Assembly: GCA_021776785.1 (NCBI GenBank)
Contig: JAJFFF010000033.1
Location: forward strand, 62,001-126,000
Length of the DNA stretch: 64,000 nucleotides
Direction of reading: 5' to 3'
From: Planctomycetota bacterium
GTDB lineage: Bacteria > Planctomycetota > PLA2
The notes under the pieces are model-generated. The model saw nothing but the letters and a program-made list of their open reading frames with translations. It did no database searches and was not told the origin of the DNA. Shown in pieces: positions 26,101-33,880 of the stretch (position 1 is its first letter; the number at the start of each line of letters is the position of its first letter). The translations under genes and the position numbers were made by a program.

Positions 26101-27077
26101 GCCGGGAAGACGTTGTTGAACGGAGCAAGGCACACAAAAAACGCGGCGACGCCAAACGTCACCCACGGCGCGCGGCGACGCAGTGCGATGGCGAGGATCA
26201 GGGCCGCCGCAAGCAGCGCTCCCGGAACCATCAACGCGCTGGCATCGGTCACGACGGTTTCGGGATAGTAGGCGGATAGCCGCACGGGAACGATGGCGCG
26301 CAACAGCGTGCCGCCCCATGAAACAACGGCAGCCAACGCTCGATCAGTCGTCGCAAGCGACTCGCTCAAAATACCCTTGTCGCTCGCGACCAACAGGTGG
26401 ACGGCCAAGGGCAGCAGGGCCAAGACCAACATCGGCAACGCCTGCAACGTCGCCAGCTTGCGCTTTTTCTCGTAACGCGGCAGAAACCATGCGGCACACA
26501 ACAGCACGGCGGGCAAAACGATCGCCGACGCTTTCGCGAAGCACGCAATCCAAAAACACAACACGGACCCGACGCGGGAACGCGCGCTTCCTTCTTCGGC
26601 GCGTAGGTGCAGCAACCACGCGAGAAAGAAGAACGCCCCGCTCAACACTTCCTTGCGACCCGCGATCCAGGCCACCGATTCGACGTGAAGCGGATGCACC
26701 GCAAACAGGGCGGCGCCGATGAGCGCGGGTCCTGGCTTGCCCAAGAGTCGGAGCAAAACAAGGAACAAGAAAAAGCACGCCGCCGCGTGCCACAACACAT
26801 TGGCCACGTGGAACAGGAGCGGCGACTCAACAGTGGCGCCGAGCTTGCCGTCGGCCCAATAACTCAGTCCGTAAAACGGAAGATAGGCGTAGTAATACGT
26901 CTCCGTGAAAAAGCTCGTCGCCGACCGGTCCAGCGCGCCGTCATCCCCGGCGAGCAGCGCCATGTCGTCGTAGAGCAAGACGTCGCCCTTGAGCGCGGGG
27001 ATTGTGATCACCAACGAAAGAGCAAGCAGCAGCCACAGAGCGCGGTGCCGGAAGGATTGAGATGTGTTTTCACTCAT
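23196..27077 (-). CDS. TMTC-like GT-C membrane protein with long TPR domain
   Basis: The protein is about 1,293 residues. The first 400 hold roughly ten membrane helices. A YDD acidic motif lies in the first external loop and HPLHVESVAWIAGRKEVL follows, both hallmarks of TMTC/PMT-related GT-C enzymes that move a lipid-linked sugar onto protein. The remaining 900 residues are alpha-helical TPR repeats. The family reaction, O-mannosylation or similar, is inferred for this member; donor and acceptor are unknown. The ATG at 27077 overlaps asnB by eight bases and is preferred over the ATG at 27134, which adds a non-hydrophobic, Ser/Gly-rich 19 residues. Its neighbours are a GT2 enzyme, a methyltransferase and AsnB, which fits surface glycan or glycoprotein work. 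Confidence 0.8.
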   Translation of the reverse strand: MSENTSQSFRHRALWLLLALSLVITIPALKGDVLLYDDMALLAGDDGALDRSATSFFTETYYYAYLPFYGLSYWADGKLGATVESPLLFHVANVLWHAAACFFLFLVLLRLLGKPGPALIGAALFAVHPLHVESVAWIAGRKEVLSGAFFFLAWLLHLRAEEGSARSRVGSVLCFWIACFAKASAIVLPAVLLCAAWFLPRYEKKRKLATLQALPMLVLALLPLAVHLLVASDKGILSESLATTDRALAAVVSWGGTLLRAIVPVRLSAYYPETVVTDASALMVPGALLAAALILAIALRRRAPWVTFGVAAFFVCLAPFNNVFPATDVLAADRYAYLPLLGIAAIGAWAASQRFAVQVGLGVAVLALASLSFLSAHRFTSDETLWTATIAARPDAPQAHVSRGIIVTDRAMRHQPVDRRELESGVADLRNGLLRARLDAHRAKANAALVLPLIQLGEGDEALERASAALDLASAENADARRFRADVLSRRAIIYKAASLWRYAARDYLAAAKLWSRYRTWMDAGEMALKGGEGKIARMAFERARDLKRDDPEPHVYLAELWRATRQRAEQKRALKEASRIAPANVKVVEAWIEYWLDGKTPNYQEAQKALAHLPADAPDRKRLAAQVEAQRAIFLFRRNRLQDALTAANHARTLGLTGGQVLYDLGHIYVDAGHYDVAVECYRGAGDVLEQRSTYRDAIARAFTLKAYRLLRKKNESGAKRAFRAALDARPELVEAGAAPLRGELAFLRKAGDDDILLLATAVVAGDPALGSKWASRLLDRKPGDERRVEILRLRALLRAFTPPHDFQGAEDDLRLVLAKRKDDLWAHYRLAQVWVRHGVGWIQTGARIKSETRAEQGRNLVLKAEKALSELLLLDPNFHYARLQRGEARFALDDLIGAKADYLALRERGARIKESPLKEAVVHRLEYVRTGEPQNLEAARALLEGHALKMDPNYFDALYELGSVYHHVYDRQDIGRNQRIDGFNRAILWYRRAMALNPRQPGPRIEWARICIKAAREALNARPEPKVKEAHALLVRVEADAPDVVNVWKERVRINLRRDFPKQAGMRLGEAMEGARKALALSAKLAPGDPELRELRALYHRTRGWHFYLRHLQEKDPKAKEIARQAAVKEWKTAFASWPSDPENLRMRDRLRTIAPGELMIDAKMTDEAFREGQAAYKKGEWKKAVYHFSRAVQIVPESVDLRFAYADSLARAGLLDDARSNFERVANHTDGARYPEACYKLGNIYYVRRNLLVARVWYEKFVRLMTAAERGDDPLVLRTKQVLAEISGKK

Positions 27078-28773
27078 GCGAATCGAAAAACCGTCGCCAC
27101 CACAGTTCGAGCGCGAGGGCGCCATAGAGCCCACGATCGTACCGGTCCCGTCGTAGCAGCGCGGCTTCCACGCCAGCGGGATCGATCATCCCGCGCTCGC
27201 GGGTGGTCTTGTCCAACAAAACATCGCGCGCAAACGCGCGCCACGGCCCCGCGAACCAATCGGCCAACGGCAGCGGAAACCCCATCTTGTCTGTTCGCGC
27301 GCGAATCGGAGCGGGCAGGTAGGGCGCCGCCGCATCGCGAAAGAGCGCTTTGAGACGCCCATCGGCGTCGACGCGATGGTGCGGCGCCAGCTTGCCCGCG
27401 CACCGGAGCAACCGCCGATCGAGCAGCGGAACGCGCCCCTCGATGCCGTGCGCCATCGTCACGCGGTCTTCGACCTGGAGCAGCGCCGGAAGCGTGACAT
27501 GCGTTTCGTGCACGGCGGATTGCGCGCTCGGCGACAGCCCCGGGGGCGTCGTGTGCGCAAAGGATGTGGCCGCTGTTGCCAGGAACTCTTTGTGAAAGAT
27601 GCCGGGCGCGCGCCGATCAAACAGCTTAAACATCCGGTCGGATGGCGATCGTCCGCGTACACGGCTGAACAGCGGTTCGTACGCTTCGAGCCCCGCGGGC
27701 GGATGGTCGAGTTCCGCTGCGGCTGTACGCGCGTACCCACCAAACAACTCGTCGCCGCCGCAGCCCGAAAACAAGATGCGCACATCCTGCGCCGCCCGTT
27801 CCGCGACAAGGAACTGCGCCATCGACCCGGGGCCGGCGACCGGCTCTTCCAATGCATCGAGAACGCGCGGCAACGCGTCGAGACACGCCTCGGCGGTGAT
27901 GTCCACGATGACGAGCGGCAACCCGAGCGCTTCCGCCGCCGCCTTGGCATAGGCCGACTCGTCACAGCCTTCCGCCGCAACGCGCCCGTGGTACGCGATG
28001 CGGTCGCCGGCGGTGAGCGCCGCCACGAGCGTGGAGTCAATGCCACCCGACAAACACACGCCGCACCGTTCGTCCGGCTGCGTGTCCTGAATCGCGCGTT
28101 CCACAATCTTGCGCAAGCGCGCAGGGTCGAGCGACGGGTTGGGCGCGCCGAACCGAAACGCGCGCTCGTCGTCGCGGACGATCGCGCCGCGCTCCAGCGC
28201 GACGACGCCGCCCGCGGGAACCCGTGAAACGCCGGCAAACATCGTTTCGTTGCCGACGCTGAAATGAAATGTCAACCATCGTTGGAGCGCGGTCTCGTTC
28301 ACGGCCCGCGCCGTCGTCAGCAGCGGCCGTATCTCGGACGCAAACGCATCGCCGGAGTAGTACAGCGGTTTGATTCCGGCGGGGTCGCGCGCGAGCCAAA
28401 CCGACCCACCGTCATCCCACGCGAACGCAAACATGCCGTTCATGCGATCGATCGCATCGACGCCGTACTGGTCCAGAAGCCCCCCGACGATCGCGGTATC
28501 ACTACCGCCGTTCACCGTGACGCCGTGCCACGCGAGGTCTTTGACCAATTCACCGGCGTTATAGATCTCGCCGTTGAACACCAGGGTGCCGCGCGCCGTG
28601 ACGTACGGCTGCGCACCGGCCGCGCCGCCGCGGATCGCGAGTCGCGCGCAGCCCAGCGTCGAGCGCTTCGCGCGCGCCACCGTCTGCCCGTCGGGACCGC
28701 GATGCGCCATGGCGGAGACCATGCGCCTGACCCGCTCGTCGTCGTAACCGACGACGCCGGCGATGCCGCACAT
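27070..28773 (-). CDS. asnB: Asparagine synthase (glutamine-hydrolysing)
   Basis: The 567-residue product starts MCGIAGV with the Cys2 nucleophile exposed after Met removal. The Ntn glutaminase domain includes HRGPDG and FNGEIYN, and the ATP-pyrophosphatase synthetase domain has SGGIDST. The length and both domains are complete, so it can convert aspartate and glutamine to asparagine. Copies in polysaccharide clusters often amidate sugar-linked carboxyls or make specialised amides. Its position between a methyltransferase (one-base TGATG overlap) and a GT-C protein makes such a role possible. The substrate cannot be read from sequence. Confidence 0.93.
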   Translation of the reverse strand: MCGIAGVVGYDDERVRRMVSAMAHRGPDGQTVARAKRSTLGCARLAIRGGAAGAQPYVTARGTLVFNGEIYNAGELVKDLAWHGVTVNGGSDTAIVGGLLDQYGVDAIDRMNGMFAFAWDDGGSVWLARDPAGIKPLYYSGDAFASEIRPLLTTARAVNETALQRWLTFHFSVGNETMFAGVSRVPAGGVVALERGAIVRDDERAFRFGAPNPSLDPARLRKIVERAIQDTQPDERCGVCLSGGIDSTLVAALTAGDRIAYHGRVAAEGCDESAYAKAAAEALGLPLVIVDITAEACLDALPRVLDALEEPVAGPGSMAQFLVAERAAQDVRILFSGCGGDELFGGYARTAAAELDHPPAGLEAYEPLFSRVRGRSPSDRMFKLFDRRAPGIFHKEFLATAATSFAHTTPPGLSPSAQSAVHETHVTLPALLQVEDRVTMAHGIEGRVPLLDRRLLRCAGKLAPHHRVDADGRLKALFRDAAAPYLPAPIRARTDKMGFPLPLADWFAGPWRAFARDVLLDKTTRERGMIDPAGVEAALLRRDRYDRGLYGALALELWWRRFFDSHE

Positions 28774-29444
28774 CAGACCGTGGCCTCGACGTAGTATCCA
28801 AACGAAAACGGATCGAGGCGAACCCGCACGTCGCGTCCCACCGCAACAAACAACTCCCGCAACGACGCGCGGTCGAACACGCGCAGGTGCCCCGGCGCCA
28901 ACCCGCTATGCAGTTTGCCCAGGCCGAACCGGAGACGCCGCGCCCACCGCTTCGCCGAGACGACCGCCTCGTCCCACGGCACATACGCGACCAACCGACC
29001 GCCCTTGCGCAACACGCGCGCGGCTTCGCGCACCGTCGCCTCCGGATCCACAACATGTTCCAAGATGGCGCTCAGCACGACAACGTCGAGCGAACCCGAC
29101 GCCAACGGAACATGCGCCGCATCGGCCGCGACCGCGCAGCGTCCGCTGCCGCGCAACATGGCAGGATCCACGTCGAGCAACACAACGGTTTCGCCCTTGG
29201 TTGCCCACGCGCTGGTAAGCGAACCGTCCTCCGCTCCCAAGTCGAGCGCGCGCTCAAACGGCGGGACGAGCGCGGCAATCCGCCGACGGCGGCGCGCCTC
29301 GATCCACCGCACCATGCGACTCGGGTGCTGACGCAGATTCTCCATCCCGTAGCGCTGGTTGAGCGCACGGTTCCACGCGGCGACAGCGCCGGGTTGATCG
29401 AGATCGAAGCGTTCCCCCGTCGCGGGAATAGTGACCGATTTCAC
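28773..29444 (-). CDS. Class I SAM-dependent methyltransferase
   Basis: The protein has 223 residues. The Rossmann motif I is ALDLGAEDGS (about residues 67-76), followed by VVLLDVDP, an acidic strand end. The motif VVVLSAILEHVVDPEATVREAARVLRKGG region matches the UbiE/COQ5-like Methyltransf_11 family, and the C-terminal Phe/Tyr strand is present. The acceptor is unknown. A four-base overlap couples it to the GT2 gene, and it shares one base with asnB. The context suggests methylation of a sugar or lipid-linked intermediate. Confidence 0.85.
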   Translation of the reverse strand: MKSVTIPATGERFDLDQPGAVAAWNRALNQRYGMENLRQHPSRMVRWIEARRRRRIAALVPPFERALDLGAEDGSLTSAWATKGETVVLLDVDPAMLRGSGRCAVAADAAHVPLASGSLDVVVLSAILEHVVDPEATVREAARVLRKGGRLVAYVPWDEAVVSAKRWARRLRFGLGKLHSGLAPGHLRVFDRASLRELFVAVGRDVRVRLDPFSFGYYVEATV

Positions 29445-30151
29445 GACCCCGTGTTGTCGTTTTTTGGAGTCACCGGAAGGTCACCCAGGAGCCGCAGATG
29501 CGACCGGATCGTCCGAAACAGTCGCATTTTGCTACGTCCCGCCGGACGCGGCCGCAAAACGGCGGGCACCTCGTGAATCCTCCAGCCGCGCGCCACCGCC
29601 GCGGCCACCAGATACGCCGCCGCGGTGAAGTCGGTCGGCATCCCCGCGACGAGCTCGCGGGCCCCCGGAAGCCGGTACGCGCGGACCGCGCAGGTGTAGG
29701 TGTGCAGCGGTTGCCGCATTCGCCACCGGTACAGCCGCGACGCGCCGCGACTCAGAAGCAGGCGCCCCCACGGCACGCCTTCCACTGCACCGAGCGGATG
29801 GTACGGCGACAGCGTCACGAGATCGCCGTGTTCCAAACCGGCGACCAATTCCGCGAGCGACGGGGCGGGATACGGTTCGTCGGGATCGTAGACCAAGACC
29901 GCGTCGCCGGTTGCGTTCTCGATGCCGGTGCGCATCGCGCCGCCGACGCCGCGGTTTTGCGGATGCGTGATGACTTCGATCCCCGGCGTTTTGTCGAGGC
30001 CGGCCGCCGTGCCGTCGCGCGACCCGTCGTCCACCGCCAGGATGCGCACTTCGTGATCGGATAGCGCGGCGCGAAGGCGATCGAGGACGCCCGGCAAAGA
30101 AGCAAGCAACGCCTCCTCGTTGTAAAACGGCAAGACCACCGTGAGGCGCAT
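29441..30151 (-). CDS. Family 2 glycosyltransferase
   Basis: The 236-residue GT-A protein opens with VVLPFYNEE. The nucleotide-binding VDDGSRDGT follows, with NRGVGGAMRTGI next and DPDEP as the metal-binding DXD equivalent. It resembles the dolichyl/polyprenyl-phosphate sugar transferase branch (DPM1/GtrB-like) without the C-terminal membrane helices. Such enzymes make polyprenyl-phosphate sugars, exactly the donors that GT-C proteins need, and a TMTC-like GT-C gene lies three genes downstream. Its start lies one base after the HAD gene stop. Confidence 0.88.
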   Translation of the reverse strand: MRLTVVLPFYNEEALLASLPGVLDRLRAALSDHEVRILAVDDGSRDGTAAGLDKTPGIEVITHPQNRGVGGAMRTGIENATGDAVLVYDPDEPYPAPSLAELVAGLEHGDLVTLSPYHPLGAVEGVPWGRLLLSRGASRLYRWRMRQPLHTYTCAVRAYRLPGARELVAGMPTDFTAAAYLVAAAVARGWRIHEVPAVLRPRPAGRSKMRLFRTIRSHLRLLGDLPVTPKNDNTGS

Positions 30152-30152
30152 G

Positions 30153-30875
30153 CTATTCGGAGAACTCGACGCCGAACTGGTCGGCGAGAATCGGGATCAG
30201 CTCGTCGAGCGAGTCTACCGCGAAGTGCGGCGGATGCACGCCGGTCGCGCCCGCGTGTTTGCCGGTCCCGCGCCGCAGCACGCTGACCAATCCTGCTTCG
30301 TGCGCCGAGTCGATGTCCTTGATCGGATGGTCCCCGACGTACATGGCTTCCGACGGCTCGACTTCCAACGCCTCGCACGCGATGCGAAAGATCTTGGGGT
30401 GCGGCTTGGCGACACCGATCTCTTCGCTGATAAAGATCGCGCCGGGTGAGAACGCGTTTTGCAGTCCCAACCGCACGAGTTTCTCCGCTTGCTTCACCGT
30501 TAAGCCGTTCGACAGCACGGCTCGTTTTAGGGTCGTCGATTGGAGCCGGTGCAATACGCGCGCGGCGTCGGGATACGCGCGAATGTGTTCCTTTGTGGCG
30601 TGATAGGCCCACACACCCGACGCGATCACAATGGCGGGATGGACGCCGGCGCGGATGTGCTCCGAAAGGCGCAACACCAACTTGTCGAAGTGGTGGCCGT
30701 AGTTGCTCGAGAACTCGCCGACGACTTGGCGCAACTCCTTGTACGCCACGTCTTCGCTGACCTCGAGCCCCGCATGACACATGGCCTGCACAGCCCGACG
30801 GCGCGCGCGCTCCGCAAACTGGGTGGTCGCGAACAACGTGTCGTCGATGTCAAAGAGGATCGCGCGGAGGGCCAT
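30153..30875 (-). CDS. HAD-superfamily hydrolase
   Basis: The 240-residue protein carries all four HAD motifs: DIDDT (nucleophile D9 and acid/base D11), SNG, the Lys in VAKPHPKIF, and GDHPIKDI. A helical C1-type cap lies between motifs I and II. It is a cytosolic Mg-dependent phosphatase, probably acting on a small phosphorylated metabolite such as a sugar phosphate or nucleotide; the exact substrate is unknown. It opens the five-gene coupled cluster that ends with the GT-C protein. The terminator of the upstream secretin gene lies just before its start, so its promoter must lie within about 20 bases, or readthrough supplies transcription. Confidence 0.85.
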   Translation of the reverse strand: MALRAILFDIDDTLFATTQFAERARRRAVQAMCHAGLEVSEDVAYKELRQVVGEFSSNYGHHFDKLVLRLSEHIRAGVHPAIVIASGVWAYHATKEHIRAYPDAARVLHRLQSTTLKRAVLSNGLTVKQAEKLVRLGLQNAFSPGAIFISEEIGVAKPHPKIFRIACEALEVEPSEAMYVGDHPIKDIDSAHEAGLVSVLRRGTGKHAGATGVHPPHFAVDSLDELIPILADQFGVEFSE

Positions 30876-30887
30876 AGCAGTTGAATA

Positions 30888-30920
30888 GAAAACGGGCCCC
30901 GAGGAAACCCCGGAGCCCGT
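30888..30920 (-). terminator. Strong Rho-independent terminator of the first secretin gene
   Basis: On the minus strand bases 30920 to 30892 fold into a 13-bp stem (outer ACGGGC/GCCCGT, inner CCGGGG/CCTCGG with wobbles) with a TTT loop. A TTTTCTATT tract follows. It lies 54 bases after the secretin stop. Confidence 0.88.
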
Positions 30921-30973
30921 CTAGCTTACGAGAAATGCAAAGCCCCACAAACAGGGCTCGACTCGAACGGTCT

Positions 30974-33676
30974 CTAGTTGAGCTGGCGGTCGGCCTGCTC
31001 CTGAAGATCCGTGATCGTCGCCGTGACGATGATCATCACGTGTTCGATTTCCTCGGACTTACCCTGACGGCTGAACAAGAAGTTCAGGATCGGGAGGTTG
31101 CCGAGAATCGGTGTCGACGACTTCAAGTCTTCGATGTTGATGTTCTTCAAACCGCCGAGCACGATCGAGCCGCGGTCCGGGATGCGGACCGTGCTCTCCG
31201 CGACGCGGAGGTTGATTTCGGGAAGCTGGATCGTCACCGGGTTCTGCGAAGCGGCCAAGGTGATGGCGGCGCCAAGCAGCGTCTGGAACGTGGCGATCGG
31301 CGTGACCAAGTTGGCCACCGTGGGACGCAGCTCCATCGTGATGTATTGACGATCGTGGCTCACGGTCGGGCGCACGTCGAGCGTGAGTCCGTCCTGGATG
31401 ACGCCGATGACGGGATCCGCGATGAACGAGGTCTGCGCGACCTCGACGTCGAAGTCTTGTACGAAGCTGATCTGGTTGACGACGGTGAGGTTGGCGCGCT
31501 GGGTGTTGTAAACCGTCAGCGTCGGAGCGGTGAGCTCGCGAACACGCACCGACTTCTCGGTGGCGCGGATGACCGCACTGAGTGAGAAGTCATCGAGGAA
31601 CGTCACCTGGAAGGTGCCGCCGCCGAGTGCACTCAACATCGAACCGAGCGGGTTGGTGAAGATGTTCTCCGAACGGCCGCGGAAGTCACCGTCGGAACCG
31701 TCGTTGAAGAACAAACCGCTGGAGGGCGCGAGCGCCGCACCACCGGAGTTCACACCAGGACCACCGTTATCGAGACCGGCCGACGCATTGTCGTCCAAGC
31801 CCGAGGTGACGTCATCAAGCACGGCCAGCGGGCCACCGTTGGTGCCGCCCAGGCCGCGGAAATCCACGCCGACGTCGCGGAGGAAACCATCCGTGACGCT
31901 TAAGAAGCGCGACTCGATCGTGATGACCACGCCGCTGAACGCGCGCAGGTCGTCGAGGAACTTCGCGACGTTGTTTTGGACCGGGCCCGGCGCGTACACG
32001 ACAAGGTTCTTGCCCTGCGCATTGAGCTGACCGCCGCCCTCTTCCCACGTGAGCGGGCTCACCGACGCGCGAACGAGCTCCATAAGCTCTTCGATCGTGC
32101 CGTACGGCTGGGGCGCTTCTTCGGCCTGACCACCAAACAACGGGGTCTCGGAATCTTCGTCGACGCCGATCTGCGTGATCTGCGGCGGGATGAAGTCGGT
32201 GAGACCGAGCGTCAAGTCGGCGACCGGGTGAATGCGGAGAAGGTTGTTGGCTTTGACGTGCTCCTTCTTGATGAAGCGCACGATGTTGCCTTTGATCTGA
32301 TAGATGACTTCGCCTTCAGCCGACGCCTGCTGCATGATGAGGTCGAGGCTGTCTTTCACGGTGAGGCCGTTGGCCTGCAGCGTGATTTCAGCCGACTCCA
32401 AGTCATCCTTGGCGCGGGCGTCGATGACGAAGTTGATGCCGCTCGCGGCGGTGAGGAACTCAACCACCTGCGGGAACGCGGTCGTCTCGAACGGCAAGTC
32501 GAGCGTGCGCGTCTTCAGCTTGTTGGAAATCGCCTGCTCCTCGGGGGAGAGCGCGACGCCTTCTTCCGAAACATTGCCGACGGCGCGCAAGCGCGTGATC
32601 TTGTCCCAGAACTTTTGGCTGGGCCACTTCAGGATGCCCGCCTGGGGCACCTTGGTGCGCTCAATGTCCACCTGCCAGCGACGGAACGAATCCTTGAGAT
32701 CGCGGAGGTAACGTTCGTTGAGGTAACGACGGCTCGCCTTGCGGGCGTTGTCGACGATGTCGCGGGCAACCGTGTTGTCCGGCTCTTCGACGAGCACTTG
32801 CGACGCAAGCGACTCCGCCGAATCGAACTCTTCGCGGTTGAAGTGGTCGATCGCCGAGCTGAGCAGACGGGCGCGACGATCGCGCGACTCAAGCAACGCC
32901 TTTTCTTCCTGCTTCGCGACCTCTTCGAGTGCCTCGCGGGTATCCGCTTCGGCTTGCTTCGCCGCTTCGTCGGTTTCTAGGCGCGTGAGCTCCCGGAGTC
33001 CGCTATCGGCTTCGGCGCCGAGCTGGGCCAGCTCGTCATCGCCGCCGAGCGGAGAGATCTTGCCGGTGGTCACGATGAAGCTGGCGTCTTCGTATGCACG
33101 ACGCGCCGCTTCGTAGTTGTTCGCGTCCATCGCGGCCTTGCCTTCGCCGAGCAAGCGACGCACGGTCACCTTCTGCTCGTCGAGCTTGACCTTCCAGCTC
33201 TCCCACGCATCGTCAACAACGGTGCGCACATCGCCGGCGCGCTCGCCGCCGAGGCGCAAGATTTCGCCGCGAATGCCTTGCGCTTCACTCGACTCGGGAC
33301 GGTAGTTCAGCGCGCGGTCAACTTCCGCTTTCGCCGACTTGAAGTCTTTCATCTTCATGAACGTGCGGGCGTTCTCGATGTGACGCTTGTACATGGTGTC
33401 TTCGAACTCTTTGGCGAGTCCGGCACCTTGCGCACCAGCAGCGAGCTCGTCTTCCGACATCGTGATGTCGTCGAGTTCGGTGCCGGTATCAGCGGCGTTG
33501 TTCTTATCGGCCCTGAGCGTCTCAGTGCCCGAGTCGAACGCCGTGTCCTCGGTTAACCCGCCGGCGTCGTTTTCCCCACCTAGTTCTCCCGTGCGGCTTT
33601 GCGTGCCGCAAGCCGGGAAAAACAGCATGGCGAGGCCGAGCGCGAGCAGCAAACCCCGTTGGCGATGCGTCTTCAT
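30974..33676 (-). CDS. TPR-containing outer-membrane secretin lipoprotein (GspD/PilQ class)
   Basis: The protein has 900 residues. The signal ends in FFPAC, so Cys23 is a likely lipidation site. An acidic linker and TPR-like helices with long coiled stretches (about 90-330) come before the N-domains (IPPQITQIGV; LDLPFETTAFPQVVEFLTAASGINFVIDA region). The C-terminal secretin barrel carries the signature RIPDRGSIVLGGL, then TPILGNLPILNFLFSR and a closing VMIIVTATI. It should form the outer-membrane gate for the pseudopilus or pilus operon nearby. It stands alone between two terminators. Its 200-base upstream stretch (33677-33880) shows only a weak TTGAAC-17-TAGGCT promoter candidate. It is a paralogue of the cysteine-rich secretin at 42211-45267. 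Confidence 0.92.
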   Translation of the reverse strand: MKTHRQRGLLLALGLAMLFFPACGTQSRTGELGGENDAGGLTEDTAFDSGTETLRADKNNAADTGTELDDITMSEDELAAGAQGAGLAKEFEDTMYKRHIENARTFMKMKDFKSAKAEVDRALNYRPESSEAQGIRGEILRLGGERAGDVRTVVDDAWESWKVKLDEQKVTVRRLLGEGKAAMDANNYEAARRAYEDASFIVTTGKISPLGGDDELAQLGAEADSGLRELTRLETDEAAKQAEADTREALEEVAKQEEKALLESRDRRARLLSSAIDHFNREEFDSAESLASQVLVEEPDNTVARDIVDNARKASRRYLNERYLRDLKDSFRRWQVDIERTKVPQAGILKWPSQKFWDKITRLRAVGNVSEEGVALSPEEQAISNKLKTRTLDLPFETTAFPQVVEFLTAASGINFVIDARAKDDLESAEITLQANGLTVKDSLDLIMQQASAEGEVIYQIKGNIVRFIKKEHVKANNLLRIHPVADLTLGLTDFIPPQITQIGVDEDSETPLFGGQAEEAPQPYGTIEELMELVRASVSPLTWEEGGGQLNAQGKNLVVYAPGPVQNNVAKFLDDLRAFSGVVITIESRFLSVTDGFLRDVGVDFRGLGGTNGGPLAVLDDVTSGLDDNASAGLDNGGPGVNSGGAALAPSSGLFFNDGSDGDFRGRSENIFTNPLGSMLSALGGGTFQVTFLDDFSLSAVIRATEKSVRVRELTAPTLTVYNTQRANLTVVNQISFVQDFDVEVAQTSFIADPVIGVIQDGLTLDVRPTVSHDRQYITMELRPTVANLVTPIATFQTLLGAAITLAASQNPVTIQLPEINLRVAESTVRIPDRGSIVLGGLKNINIEDLKSSTPILGNLPILNFLFSRQGKSEEIEHVMIIVTATITDLQEQADRQLN

Positions 33677-33880
33677 CCTGTGCCCTTCTGGTCCAGATAA
33701 GGGGTCCGATTGCCCATCGGTTGCCCCGAACTCTTCGTTGCCGTAAACCCCCGTCCACCTGCTCTTTTCAGAGAGCCCCCGGTGGATGGGGAGGGCGAAG
33801 CCTACCTAAACGACCTTCGCCGTTCAATAGGAAGTACTTACGTCCGAGGCCCACCTCAATCGCCCGCTGTCACGACGGAG

